Positions 1-7,296 of a DNA stretch of 14,789 bases are shown here, piece by piece. The position numbers and the translations under genes are program-made. Position 1 is the first letter of the stretch; the number at the start of each line of letters is the position of its first letter. Origin of the DNA: Bacteroidota bacterium. GTDB lineage: Bacteria; Bacteroidota; Bacteroidia; SpSt-205; S141-50. A model generated the notes under the pieces. That model searched no databases. It was not told the origin of the DNA and worked only from the letters and a program-made list of their open reading frames with translations. The stretch lies in NCBI GenBank assembly GCA_015490695.1, contig WFXK01000199.1, positions 1-14,789 of the forward strand, read 5' to 3'.

Positions 1-825
1 ACAGATTGTGATAGTTTACCTCAGCCCTTAGTTTCAGAGGCTGTCAGAGGTATTGGAGCGCGCTTACGCCTCCCTAATGGAGAACCCTTTATGCACTATT
101 ATGAACCCCAATGGAAAGACCTAGCTCCCAGAGACATCGTAACCCAAAGTATCTTTAAAGAAATGCAAAAACATCAATTGTCGCACGTTTATTTAGACCT
201 GTGTGACCATTTAGATGCGTCTACTATCAAAGAACGCTTTCCATCTTTACATAGAAGTTGTTTACTTCATGGCATTGATATTACAAAGGAGTGGATTCCT
301 GTAGCGCCTGCAGCCCATTATTGCTGTGGCGGCATTGAAGTAGACTTACATGGACGCACCAATTTAGAAGGATTATATGCTATTGGTGAAGTCAGTTGCA
401 CAGGAGTTCACGGAGCAAACCGCTTAGCCAGTACTTCTTTATTAGAAGGATTAGTCTGGGCTGCTGCTTTAGCGCAGCATTTAAAAACTCCCTTAGCGCG
501 AAGCACTACTTTAATAGATGTACCTGTGCCTGATTCAAAAACCGCTATTGAACCTACTCTATTACAAGAGCGCATAAAGCAACTACAGCAATGGATGTGG
601 CGTTATGTGGGCATTCAACGAGAGCGTAATGCACTTAAGAAAGCTTTAAAGCAATTCAAAGCATGGGAAGAAGAGGCAGAAAAATGGTATTGGGAGCACG
701 CTCCCTCTGACTTAACAATCGCTTGGCGAAACATGAGCAAAGTTGCCCGAGCAATCACAGAACATGCATATAAGCGTACGTATAGTTTAGGTTGTCATTG
801 GGTAATCAATGACCAATGCCGCTAG
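1..825 (+). CDS. nadB: L-aspartate oxidase, C-terminal part (5' end outside window)
   Basis: The reading frame is open from base 1 and the true start lies upstream, so about 274 C-terminal codons are present. NadB is the cytosolic FAD enzyme that oxidises L-aspartate to iminoaspartate, which NadA converts to quinolinate for NAD synthesis. Visible family blocks are SEAVRGIGA (about codons 12-20), LAPRD with its active-site Arg (codons 41-45), PAAHYCCGG with the active-site His, the FAD-proximal segment GRTNLEGLYAIGE, and GVHGANRLAS with a substrate-binding Arg. A helical C-terminal domain follows. These blocks separate it from succinate dehydrogenase SdhA, which lacks the NadB-type PAAHY...GANR context. 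Oddity: the terminal motif usually written ESRGxH reads YSLGCH here. The gene ends with TAG and no clear terminator follows. A minus-strand pseudogene converges on it from about 130 bp away. Confidence 0.93.
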   Translation, partial: TDCDSLPQPLVSEAVRGIGARLRLPNGEPFMHYYEPQWKDLAPRDIVTQSIFKEMQKHQLSHVYLDLCDHLDASTIKERFPSLHRSCLLHGIDITKEWIPVAPAAHYCCGGIEVDLHGRTNLEGLYAIGEVSCTGVHGANRLASTSLLEGLVWAAALAQHLKTPLARSTTLIDVPVPDSKTAIEPTLLQERIKQLQQWMWRYVGIQRERNALKKALKQFKAWEEEAEKWYWEHAPSDLTIAWRNMSKVARAITEHAYKRTYSLGCHWVINDQCR

Positions 826-956
826 GAAGTTGCTTCATCTAATAGCATCATCTTCTTCTAATATCCTACTGCAAGGTTCATTTGTTCAGCATATTCTTTT
901 TCTTCAGATTTTTATTGGCAACTCTAATAAACTTTTATAGTTTACAAAACTTCCCA
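826..956. other. Non-coding gap between nadB and the pseudogene
   Basis: This is AT-rich sequence between the convergent 3' ends of nadB and the spherulin-4-like pseudogene. I see no ORF, no strong hairpin followed by a T-run, and no recognisable RNA. Confidence 0.5.
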
Positions 957-1728
957 TTAAGGGCATCTGCATAGATCTATACGAGCATACCAATAAGTGG
1001 GAAGTCGGTCGTAAGGATTGGGCATTGTATCGTCAGTAAAATAAATCCATCTTCCCCAATATTGTTCTTAATATTTTCCCACTGGGAACGTAAGTCTTGC
1101 CATGAAATTGTATGCCATATACTTGCCCCTTTTATCTTTTCCCAACCTGTAAAAGGAGGAGACGTTTTTATAAAGGAACCATAATTTTCTGCAAAAACTA
1201 CAATATCAGTAGCTTGATAAAAAAAATTTCAGGAGGATCAATACCGCAGCAGTTAAGAACGACCCATAAATAATGCTGCCGAATTGTTTGGATAATTTTT
1301 AAATACCATGGAATAGCAATTGCAGCGGTGGAAACTTCATCTAAGAATATCCCTTGAATTTCTGGATAAAGCGTGTGCCATTGTTGAATATCTGCTAAAA
1401 TTGCTTGTAGAGGTCTGTTACCGTAACTGGTATATACATACCCTATAGGAATAAGTCCTGCGCTGGCAACTTTTTGAATATTCTTAGCATAATCAAGATT
1501 CCATGAGGTGCCAGGACCATTGTTAGGATTACAAATAATTAGAGCGTTTTCACAATAACGAGCTATTGTTAAGGCATCCCAACGATTTCCTAACGGATAA
1601 AAATAAGCGGGGACAATAACAGAAGGTTTTGTAGAAGAAGGCTAACGTTTATAAAAAAGCAGCTTTTCAAGCTCTATAGTTTGACAAGCAGTAAAAACTA
1701 CTATTAAAAGTTCCATTTCTCTTTTCAT
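957..1728 (-). pseudogene. Decayed spherulin-4-like (spherulation-specific family 4) lipoprotein gene
   Basis: Read on the minus strand from ATG at 1728, this gives a short hydrophobic N-terminus with a lipobox-like FTAC. An in-frame TAG follows at 1642-1644, then a long segment with clear similarity to spherulation-specific family 4 proteins. Family blocks in order are VIVPAYFYP, NPNNGPG, IGYVYTSYGNRP, GIFLDE and, after two frame changes, FTDDTMPNPYDRLPTYW. The first frame change lies in the eight-A run at 1219-1226, where nine bases are needed to continue into YQATDIVVFAENYG. The second lies near the four-A run at 1038-1041, where one added base restores TDDTMPNPYDRLP. The repaired product would be about 255 residues, a plausible secreted TIM-barrel, glycoside-hydrolase-like protein. 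Its substrate is unknown. No Met codon after the TAG could rescue the domain. A -7-like box one T short of consensus lies at 1735-1741. The family call rests on remembered motifs, not a search. Confidence 0.82.
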
Positions 1729-1919
1729 GTGGTGCAAAATAGAAAGATTTATGCTCCTATCCCGTCACATTTTAGGTTCCTCAGGTGGTTAACTACGGAA
1801 GAAGAATAAACATTACTTTTCATCCCCACTGTTATACCATCAATTGGCGAAAGGTTGAAAACCAGTCTTGAAACCTCATAGGTAATTTTGTACAAATAAA
1901 AATAGCAAAGTCAGGATAA
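1729..1919. other. Non-coding stretch between the pseudogene and the cox terminator
   Basis: No intact gene is visible. On the minus strand a short open stretch contains MRFQDWFSTFRQLMV followed by a stop. I cannot assign it, and it may be the remnant of another decayed gene. The upstream control region of the pseudogene should also lie here, but no complete TAnnTTTG box is present next to its start. Confidence 0.4.
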
Positions 1920-1952
1920 AATAATGAGGGGGATCTCGTCCCCCTCATTATT
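1920..1952 (-). terminator. Rho-independent terminator of the coxBA operon
   Basis: A perfect 13-bp inverted repeat (1920-1932 with 1940-1952) with a GGGGG/CCCCC core encloses a 7-nt loop. It begins about 10 nt past the coxA stop codon. In the minus-strand transcript the stem ends in a U-rich stretch (ATTATTTTATCC), as expected for intrinsic termination. On the plus strand the stem is followed by A-rich sequence, so it probably acts only on the cox transcript. Confidence 0.8.
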
Positions 1953-1962
1953 AAAATATTCT

Positions 1963-3864
1963 TTAAACTTTTCTGTTTTCCTCCTGTACCTGAGTTACCT
2001 TTTGCTGACTTCGCTCATCATCCGTTTTATCATTCTCTTCCCAATACCGAACGCCTTTTTGTAAATCTTCATCAGAGATATGTTGAGGGATATAGTCTAC
2101 AGGTGCACCAGGTTTACTATAGTCATAGGGCCAGCGATGTACTTCAGGGATTTCACCATACCAATTGCCGTGAGGAGGTGCTACTGTTGGCGTTGTCCAC
2201 TCTAAGGTATTAGAACGCCATGGATTTTTTGGTGCTTTCTTCCCTGCAAAAATGCTATAGAAGAAGTTAAAGAAGAAGATTAGTTGTGCAGCGACTCCTA
2301 TAATAGCGGCAATAGTAATCCATTGGTTCATGTCTATCCATTGGCTGGTCAAATCAAAAGAGGTGAAGTTATAATAGCGACGAGGAACCCCACCCATACC
2401 CATGTAATACATCGGGAAAAACACCATGTAAGCACAAACAAACGTAATCCAAAAGTGAATATATCCTAAGGTTTTATTCATCATCCTTCCAAACATCTTA
2501 GGGAACCAATGGTAAACACCAGCAAACATGCCAAAGACTGAAGCAACTCCCATAACTAAATGGAAGTGTCCAACAACGAAATAGGTATTATGTAAGTGGA
2601 TGTCTAACGCTGCATTTCCAAGATATAAACCTGTTAAGCCACCGGAGATGAAGAAAGAAACCAATCCAATAGCGAACAACATTGCAGGAGTGAACTGGAT
2701 ATTTCCTTTCCAAAGGGTTGCTAAGTAGTTAAATACTTTTACGGCAGAGGGTACAGCGATGATTAAGGTACCAACGACGAAAGCGCCACCTAAGAAGGGA
2801 CTCATTCCTGTAACGAACATGTGGTGTCCCCATACTAAAAGCGACAACACTGTAATAGCAATTAAAGAGCCCACCATCGCTTTATAGCCGAAAATGGGTT
2901 TCCTGGAATTGGTTGAAATCACTTCAGAGGCGATTCCTAAAGCAGGCATCAACACAATATAGACTTCAGGGTGTCCTAAGAACCAAAAGAGGTGTTGGTA
3001 TAAAATAGCACTTCCTCCTTCATGAGGTAGCGGCTGACCGCCAATAACAATATCACTTAAATAAAAACTCGTTCCTAAACTTCTATCAAAAATCAATAAC
3101 ACAACAGCAGAAACCAACACAGGGAAGCTCACAAGTCCAAGGATAGCAGTTAAAAACAATGCCCAAACCGTAAGTGGTAAACGTCCAAAAGTCATGCCTT
3201 TTGTTCGGAAGTTAAGCACAGTAACAATATAATTTAATCCTGCTAATAAAGCAGCAACAACAAAGATAGCCATAGAGATTAACCATAGGGTCATCCCCAA
3301 GCCTGACCCGGGCATTGCCTGTGGTAAAGCACTTAAAGGTGGATAGACAGTCCATCCTGCTGCAGCAGGACCTGTTTCAATAAAAATAGAAATGAACATA
3401 ATTACCGTAGAGATAAAGAAAATCCAGTAAGAAAGCATATTTAAGAAGGGTGATGCCATGTCTCGTGCACCAATCTGTAAAGGAATTAACAAATTGCTAA
3501 AGGTACCACTTAGTCCTGCTGTTAATAAGAAAAATACCATTAAAGTTCCATGGATGGTTACTAAAGCCATGTAAAATTGTGGGTCTAAGACCCCTTCAGG
3601 CGCCCATTTTCCAAGGATGCTTTCTAAGAATTCTATTTTTGCTTCGGGCCAAGCCAAAGGAATACGAAAGATTAAAGACATCAAAGCCGCTAAAAGACCC
3701 ATAAACATCCCTGTAATTAAATATTGTTTTGCGATTGTTTTGTGGTCCTGACTAAAGATGTACTTTGTAATAAAGGTTTCTTTGTGATGGTGTACTTCAT
3801 GGGCAGTGGTTTCTGCCACCTTCGCCCCTGCCTGCTGTTGCTGTGTCTTTACTTCCTGCGCCAT
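1963..3864 (-). CDS. coxA: Cytochrome c oxidase subunit I (aa3-type)
   Basis: This is the catalytic inner-membrane subunit of terminal oxidase: it reduces O2 to water with electrons from subunit II and pumps protons. At 633 residues, with about 12 membrane segments, it contains all expected ligands. His105 (VTIHGTLMVFF) and His435 bind low-spin haem a. His433 binds haem a3 (VVGHFH). CuB is held by His298 in GHPEVY, with cross-linked Tyr302, and by His347-His348 (WGHHMF). Glu300 of HPEVY and Asp135 (GARDMASP) mark a D-channel, so this is an A1-type oxidase. Lys376 in VPSAVKVF is the K-channel lysine. RRYYNF keeps the propionate-binding arginines. The N-terminus is Gln- and His-rich and cytosolic. 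The gene begins 28 bp after coxB and is followed by a strong terminator, so coxBA is a two-gene unit. Subunits III and IV are not in the window. Confidence 0.97.
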   Translation of the reverse strand: MAQEVKTQQQQAGAKVAETTAHEVHHHKETFITKYIFSQDHKTIAKQYLITGMFMGLLAALMSLIFRIPLAWPEAKIEFLESILGKWAPEGVLDPQFYMALVTIHGTLMVFFLLTAGLSGTFSNLLIPLQIGARDMASPFLNMLSYWIFFISTVIMFISIFIETGPAAAGWTVYPPLSALPQAMPGSGLGMTLWLISMAIFVVAALLAGLNYIVTVLNFRTKGMTFGRLPLTVWALFLTAILGLVSFPVLVSAVVLLIFDRSLGTSFYLSDIVIGGQPLPHEGGSAILYQHLFWFLGHPEVYIVLMPALGIASEVISTNSRKPIFGYKAMVGSLIAITVLSLLVWGHHMFVTGMSPFLGGAFVVGTLIIAVPSAVKVFNYLATLWKGNIQFTPAMLFAIGLVSFFISGGLTGLYLGNAALDIHLHNTYFVVGHFHLVMGVASVFGMFAGVYHWFPKMFGRMMNKTLGYIHFWITFVCAYMVFFPMYYMGMGGVPRRYYNFTSFDLTSQWIDMNQWITIAAIIGVAAQLIFFFNFFYSIFAGKKAPKNPWRSNTLEWTTPTVAPPHGNWYGEIPEVHRWPYDYSKPGAPVDYIPQHISDEDLQKGVRYWEENDKTDDERSQQKVTQVQEENRKV

Positions 3865-3892
3865 AGTAGTAAAACCTTTTATTTTTAAACAA

Positions 3893-5071
3893 CTAAGAGG
3901 CTTTAGAAGTTTCCTTCTGCTGACGATGAGCTAAATTCTCTTTCTCGGATTGTAAAGTAGAATACAGCGGTTTTTGTTCTTTAAGCCATTGTTCAAACGC
4001 TTCAGGTTCCATAACGATAATTGTCCCCTTCATACTATAATGCCCTCCCCCACACAACTGAGAACATTCAATTTCGTAATTAAAGTTTTCATTGCCTGTT
4101 TGTTTTCGCATCTCTTCTGTTGTGACTGTGGGTTTGAAAGTAAAGCTGGTAGGTGTTCCAGGTACTGCATAAATGTGAGCTCGGAAATGGGGAGCATAAA
4201 AGCCATGTAAAACATCCTTAGAACGTACATGCACCCTTACTAATTGCCCCTTAGGTAAACGCAACTCCGGAACGCTTATCACAATATCATCCTTAGCATG
4301 AGGGTCATTGAAATCCAAACCCACAGAATTATTTCCTTTTATTAGTTTATAATTATACCGTCCCAATTTTCCGTCAGCCCCAGGATAGCGAATCGTCCAA
4401 CGAAATTGCTCCCCTACAATCTCTACTTCATAAGCGGGCTTCTCCTGCGCATCTATCATCACATCATCCCAAACATAAATCAAACTATAAAGAATCAAAA
4501 CTGTCAAGACCGTAGCAGGAACAACCGTCCAAATGATTTCTAATTTATCATTCACAGGATAATAAAGCGCCTTTCTACCCTCTTTTCCACGATAAAGATA
4601 AGAAAAGAGAGTTAACATCCCTTGGGTGGCAAAAAAGACAATAACAGTCAATATAAAAGTAATTAACATCAATTTATCTATGGTAGGAGCATGTTCCGAA
4701 GCAGAAGGTAAAATCATTCTATCCCAAACAACGAATAAACTAATAACAAAACTAATCAATCCTGATATACCTGCGATTAAAATAAGCGTAGGATGGATTT
4801 TATTCGCTTTCCATCCTGAAAAAGGAGGTCTAAGCCCTGTTAAATAAGAAAGTTGCCCGATTAGAATTAGTAACAGAACAAACAGCACAGCACCGAGGAT
4901 ATAGACCCATTTCGTTGTAGCTTTGATTTGTTCTACTGAGTAGGCATTAGCGATTTCGCCGGCTTCTTTTGCTCTTTCTGCAGCCATTTGCCCAATTTCT
5001 GCTGCATCTACAATAGAAGTCAACGCAAAGAGAAAAACGCCTACTAAAAAAATGTGTCCTAACACTTTCAT
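3893..5071 (-). CDS. coxB: Cytochrome c oxidase subunit II (CuA subunit)
   Basis: Subunit II takes electrons from cytochrome c through a binuclear CuA centre and passes them to subunit I. The 392-residue protein starts with a signal-like segment (about residues 5-24, VDAAE cleavage region), followed by four membrane segments near 54-78, 95-117, 133-160 and 178-202. A periplasmic cupredoxin domain follows. CuA ligands are all present: His289 (VLHGFY), Cys336, Cys340 and His344 (CSQLCGGGH) and Met347. Gln338 replaces the more common Glu. Residues 219-230 (VGEQFRWTIRYP) hold the aromatic electron-entry region. No fused cytochrome c domain is present. It is longer than proteobacterial CoxB because of the extra N-terminal membrane segments, as is usual in Bacteroidota. 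It has its own promoter about 30 bp upstream of the ATG, with a weak GAGG-type ribosome site in the leader. Confidence 0.96.
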   Translation of the reverse strand: MKVLGHIFLVGVFLFALTSIVDAAEIGQMAAERAKEAGEIANAYSVEQIKATTKWVYILGAVLFVLLLILIGQLSYLTGLRPPFSGWKANKIHPTLILIAGISGLISFVISLFVVWDRMILPSASEHAPTIDKLMLITFILTVIVFFATQGMLTLFSYLYRGKEGRKALYYPVNDKLEIIWTVVPATVLTVLILYSLIYVWDDVMIDAQEKPAYEVEIVGEQFRWTIRYPGADGKLGRYNYKLIKGNNSVGLDFNDPHAKDDIVISVPELRLPKGQLVRVHVRSKDVLHGFYAPHFRAHIYAVPGTPTSFTFKPTVTTEEMRKQTGNENFNYEIECSQLCGGGHYSMKGTIIVMEPEAFEQWLKEQKPLYSTLQSEKENLAHRQQKETSKAS

Positions 5072-5099
5072 TGCTATTTCCTCAATAGAAAATCCGCTG

Positions 5100-5130
5100 C
5101 AAATCTATAACAAAATCGTGAGAACTTCAA
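5100..5130 (-). promoter_or_regulatory. Bacteroidota-type promoter of coxBA
   Basis: On the minus strand TTG (5128-5130) is followed after exactly 20 nt by TAGATTTG (5100-5107) and then C. This matches the Bacteroidota consensus TTG-N19/20-TAnnTTTG. Transcription would start near 5093-5094, giving a leader of about 22 nt before the coxB ATG. It is the best-formed promoter in the window because both elements are present. Confidence 0.75.
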
Positions 5131-5137
5131 TGTTATT

Positions 5138-5154
5138 AGCTATTCGTAATAGCT
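5138..5154. promoter_or_regulatory. 17-bp palindrome upstream of the coxBA promoter (possible operator)
   Basis: AGCTATT-CGT-AATAGCT is a perfect 7-bp inverted repeat around a 3-bp centre. It starts 7 bp upstream of the -33 element of the coxB promoter, with its centre near -52 from the inferred start. Position and symmetry would suit a dimeric transcription activator. The binding protein is unknown, and chance occurrence in AT-rich DNA cannot be excluded. Confidence 0.35.
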
Positions 5155-5327
5155 TCAAAAAGTCCAAAGATACAACTGTTCTTTCTGGGAAAAGTATCCT
5201 TAAAAAAGTCAAAAACATACTCATGGAGGTCGGCCGATGGCAGCGTTTAAGTAAGTTTTCATACCACCCTAACCTCCACAAATACCAACTTTTATTAAAG
5301 GGGCATTAAAGTCCCTTTATCTCCTTT

Positions 5328-7250
5328 TTATTTAATATCCGAAAACGCAGGCATATCCCGTACAATACTAAAGGCAGGACTACTAAAAATCCGATGTTTA
5401 TACATCGGGTCTATCTCTATTGCTTTCTTTGCCATCTCAGCACTTTTACGAACCTTTCCTAAGAAAGCATAAATAACAGCCATGTTATAATAAGGCTCTG
5501 GCATCTTATCATTCAACTCTACTGCCTTCTGAAAGTCTTGTAAAGCTTCAAACAAGCGGAAAGTACGCATCAATGCCACCCCACGATTATTTAGAAGAAC
5601 CGCATCATTTTCCACATCTAAGTTCTCATACTCTGCTAAAGCACCACTGATGTAACCAATTTTATCCATTAAAATCAATTTATTGTACAACAACATCTTA
5701 TTATTCGGGTCGCGAGCAATAAGGTCATTGTACTGATTGAGCAAATTCATTCGCTCTTCAATAGAATAGTTATCGGCTAATACCGTCTTATACGCCAAGG
5801 CTGCAATAGCATACTGAGGATTATTTGGCTCAATCTGTTGGGCTTGTTGAATATCCCTTAAAGCCGCATTCACATCCCCTTTAGCAAAATAATAAGTAGA
5901 ACGTAAAGCATAAAGATTAGCATTCCTTGGATTCTCATTAATCAAATTACTAAGTAAAGAAAGATTCTCATCTACCTTCACCCCAGGGGCATACGGACCA
6001 ATGCTTCGCTTTCCAAGGGTCACCTGATACAACTCAGGAGAGAAAATTGGTAATAGCTGCGCATAAGAACCATACGCAAGTTCCTTACCTTGATACTCCA
6101 TCATATATTTAATAAAGGTATGACGACAATATACCAATACCTCTTCCACTAATTTGTCCCAATAAGGCAGTTTTCTTAATTGGGCTTCTTTTTCATCGTC
6201 ATGGATAGGACTATGAGCAATATCTAAAAGTTCTTGACGTTCTTCTGGTGTAAACGCTTCGGTTTTGACCAATAATTCAAAGCGTTCCCAGTCTTCTCCC
6301 CTACCCTCTGCCGTAATAGGGATTTTCGTGGTATCTTTTCCTAACTCTGCTAAATACTTCTTCGTTTCTGCTTGAACTACATAAGCCCTTCGTTTAGAAA
6401 GGTCCAAGTTATATTCTACTGTTCCACCTTGTGAAGCATAGCCTTTCATGTCCACTGCCTTTAACTTATACCCTTCTGCATCGTACTTTCTTAAATAATC
6501 AAAAATAGCTTCGTGGAGTTTAGAGCGGTCAAACTTGACAGAGTTCATTGGGAAAATGAGGTCTAAAGTTCCTGTGATATTCTTTACTTTATATTTTACA
6601 GGTTGTACTTTTAATTTCGGCATTTGAACAACTGATGCCAATGCAGCTGCTTCCCAAGGTTTAGAAGTACAGCAAGGGGGTTCAATAGCGCCAATAGGGG
6701 CTTCCACCGAATTACAAAAGACCCGCTTAATCTTTCCTTTTTTATATTGAACAACAGAAAAACTCAAAGTCAATTGCTTCCCATCAACGCGATGTTGAAC
6801 AGGGATTTTATAAACAAAATAGGGGTCTTTATTGGCTTCGTAATAAGCTCTATCAATCACTAAGGTTGGGAGTTCACCAGAAGGCTCTTCTTCTAAGTCG
6901 GTCAAATGGGGTGGTGCTTGAAACTTCGCCACAACATGAATCGCTACCCCTTTGTGAAGATATTTTTCATATTCTAAATCGTTTGCTAATCGGAAGTAAA
7001 GCGTATCGCCTTTTAAGACAAATTGCCCGGGCTCTAAGAAATCAGGAGCAAAGTCGGAGTTATCGTACTCACTGACACGTAATTCATTTGGTCCGCTATT
7101 GGCTTCCTCTAATGCTTTGATTTCTTGCTTAAATTGGTCACATGTGTTAATTACTTTTCGTCCCTCGTACTTGGTCTTATTGATAACGCCTTCAGGCTGA
7201 CAACTATAGAAGAAAACTAATAAACTTCCGACTACTATCCAGAAACGCAT
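5328..7250 (-). CDS. Lipoprotein with an OmpA-like domain followed by TPR repeats
   Basis: The 640-residue product starts with a lipoprotein signal peptide (residues 1-16, lipobox FYSC, Cys17), so it is probably anchored in the outer membrane. Residues about 20-220 form a beta-rich domain I do not recognise. An OmpA-like peptidoglycan-associating domain spans about 228-330. It has GYASQGG in place of the usual GHTDxxG and then NLDLSKRRA, keeping the conserved Asn, Ser and Arg positions. A linker of about 100 residues follows, then TPR-like repeats from about 440 to 620 (for example YALRSTYYFAKGDVNAALRD and EPYYNMAVIYAFLGKVRKSA). OmpA domains usually sit at the C-terminus; here the TPRs follow it. 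A role in tethering an envelope complex to the wall is inference. The ATG is supported by GGAGG at 7258-7262. The gene lies 46 bp downstream of secDF and may be partly co-transcribed with it. Confidence 0.85.
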   Translation of the reverse strand: MRFWIVVGSLLVFFYSCQPEGVINKTKYEGRKVINTCDQFKQEIKALEEANSGPNELRVSEYDNSDFAPDFLEPGQFVLKGDTLYFRLANDLEYEKYLHKGVAIHVVAKFQAPPHLTDLEEEPSGELPTLVIDRAYYEANKDPYFVYKIPVQHRVDGKQLTLSFSVVQYKKGKIKRVFCNSVEAPIGAIEPPCCTSKPWEAAALASVVQMPKLKVQPVKYKVKNITGTLDLIFPMNSVKFDRSKLHEAIFDYLRKYDAEGYKLKAVDMKGYASQGGTVEYNLDLSKRRAYVVQAETKKYLAELGKDTTKIPITAEGRGEDWERFELLVKTEAFTPEERQELLDIAHSPIHDDEKEAQLRKLPYWDKLVEEVLVYCRHTFIKYMMEYQGKELAYGSYAQLLPIFSPELYQVTLGKRSIGPYAPGVKVDENLSLLSNLINENPRNANLYALRSTYYFAKGDVNAALRDIQQAQQIEPNNPQYAIAALAYKTVLADNYSIEERMNLLNQYNDLIARDPNNKMLLYNKLILMDKIGYISGALAEYENLDVENDAVLLNNRGVALMRTFRLFEALQDFQKAVELNDKMPEPYYNMAVIYAFLGKVRKSAEMAKKAIEIDPMYKHRIFSSPAFSIVRDMPAFSDIK

Positions 7251-7257
7251 AGGGATT

Positions 7258-7283
7258 CCTCCGTTAAGTTGCGGGCAAATATA
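7258..7283 (-). promoter_or_regulatory. Promoter -7 box and Shine-Dalgarno site of the OmpA/TPR gene
   Basis: On the minus strand TATATTTG followed by C (box at 7276-7283) matches TAnnTTTGC and would start transcription near 7269, about 20 nt before the ATG. No TTG is found at the -33 position. GGAGG (7258-7262) sits 7 nt before the ATG, making this the clearest Shine-Dalgarno site in the window, and it supports that start codon. Confidence 0.5.
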
Positions 7284-7296
7284 GGAATTAAATTTT

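Noticed and set aside
957..1728. Programmed frameshifting to make an intact spherulin-4-like protein
   Set aside because: Two shifts plus a stop codon ahead of the domain would all need bypassing, and no slippery-site/pseudoknot arrangement is evident. Decay is simpler.
5165..5172. Second -7-like box (TATCTTTG, minus strand) upstream of coxB
   Set aside because: No TTG at the right spacing, and the box at 5100-5107 is far better formed and better placed.
5052..5309. 85-codon plus-strand ORF opposite the coxB promoter
   Set aside because: It overlaps the coxB 5' end and promoter on the other strand, has no promoter or ribosome site, and gives no recognisable protein.
5297..5318. Possible terminator of the OmpA/TPR gene
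   Set aside because: The stem is only 6-7 bp with a 10-nt loop and has no T-run in the minus direction. It is too weak to list.
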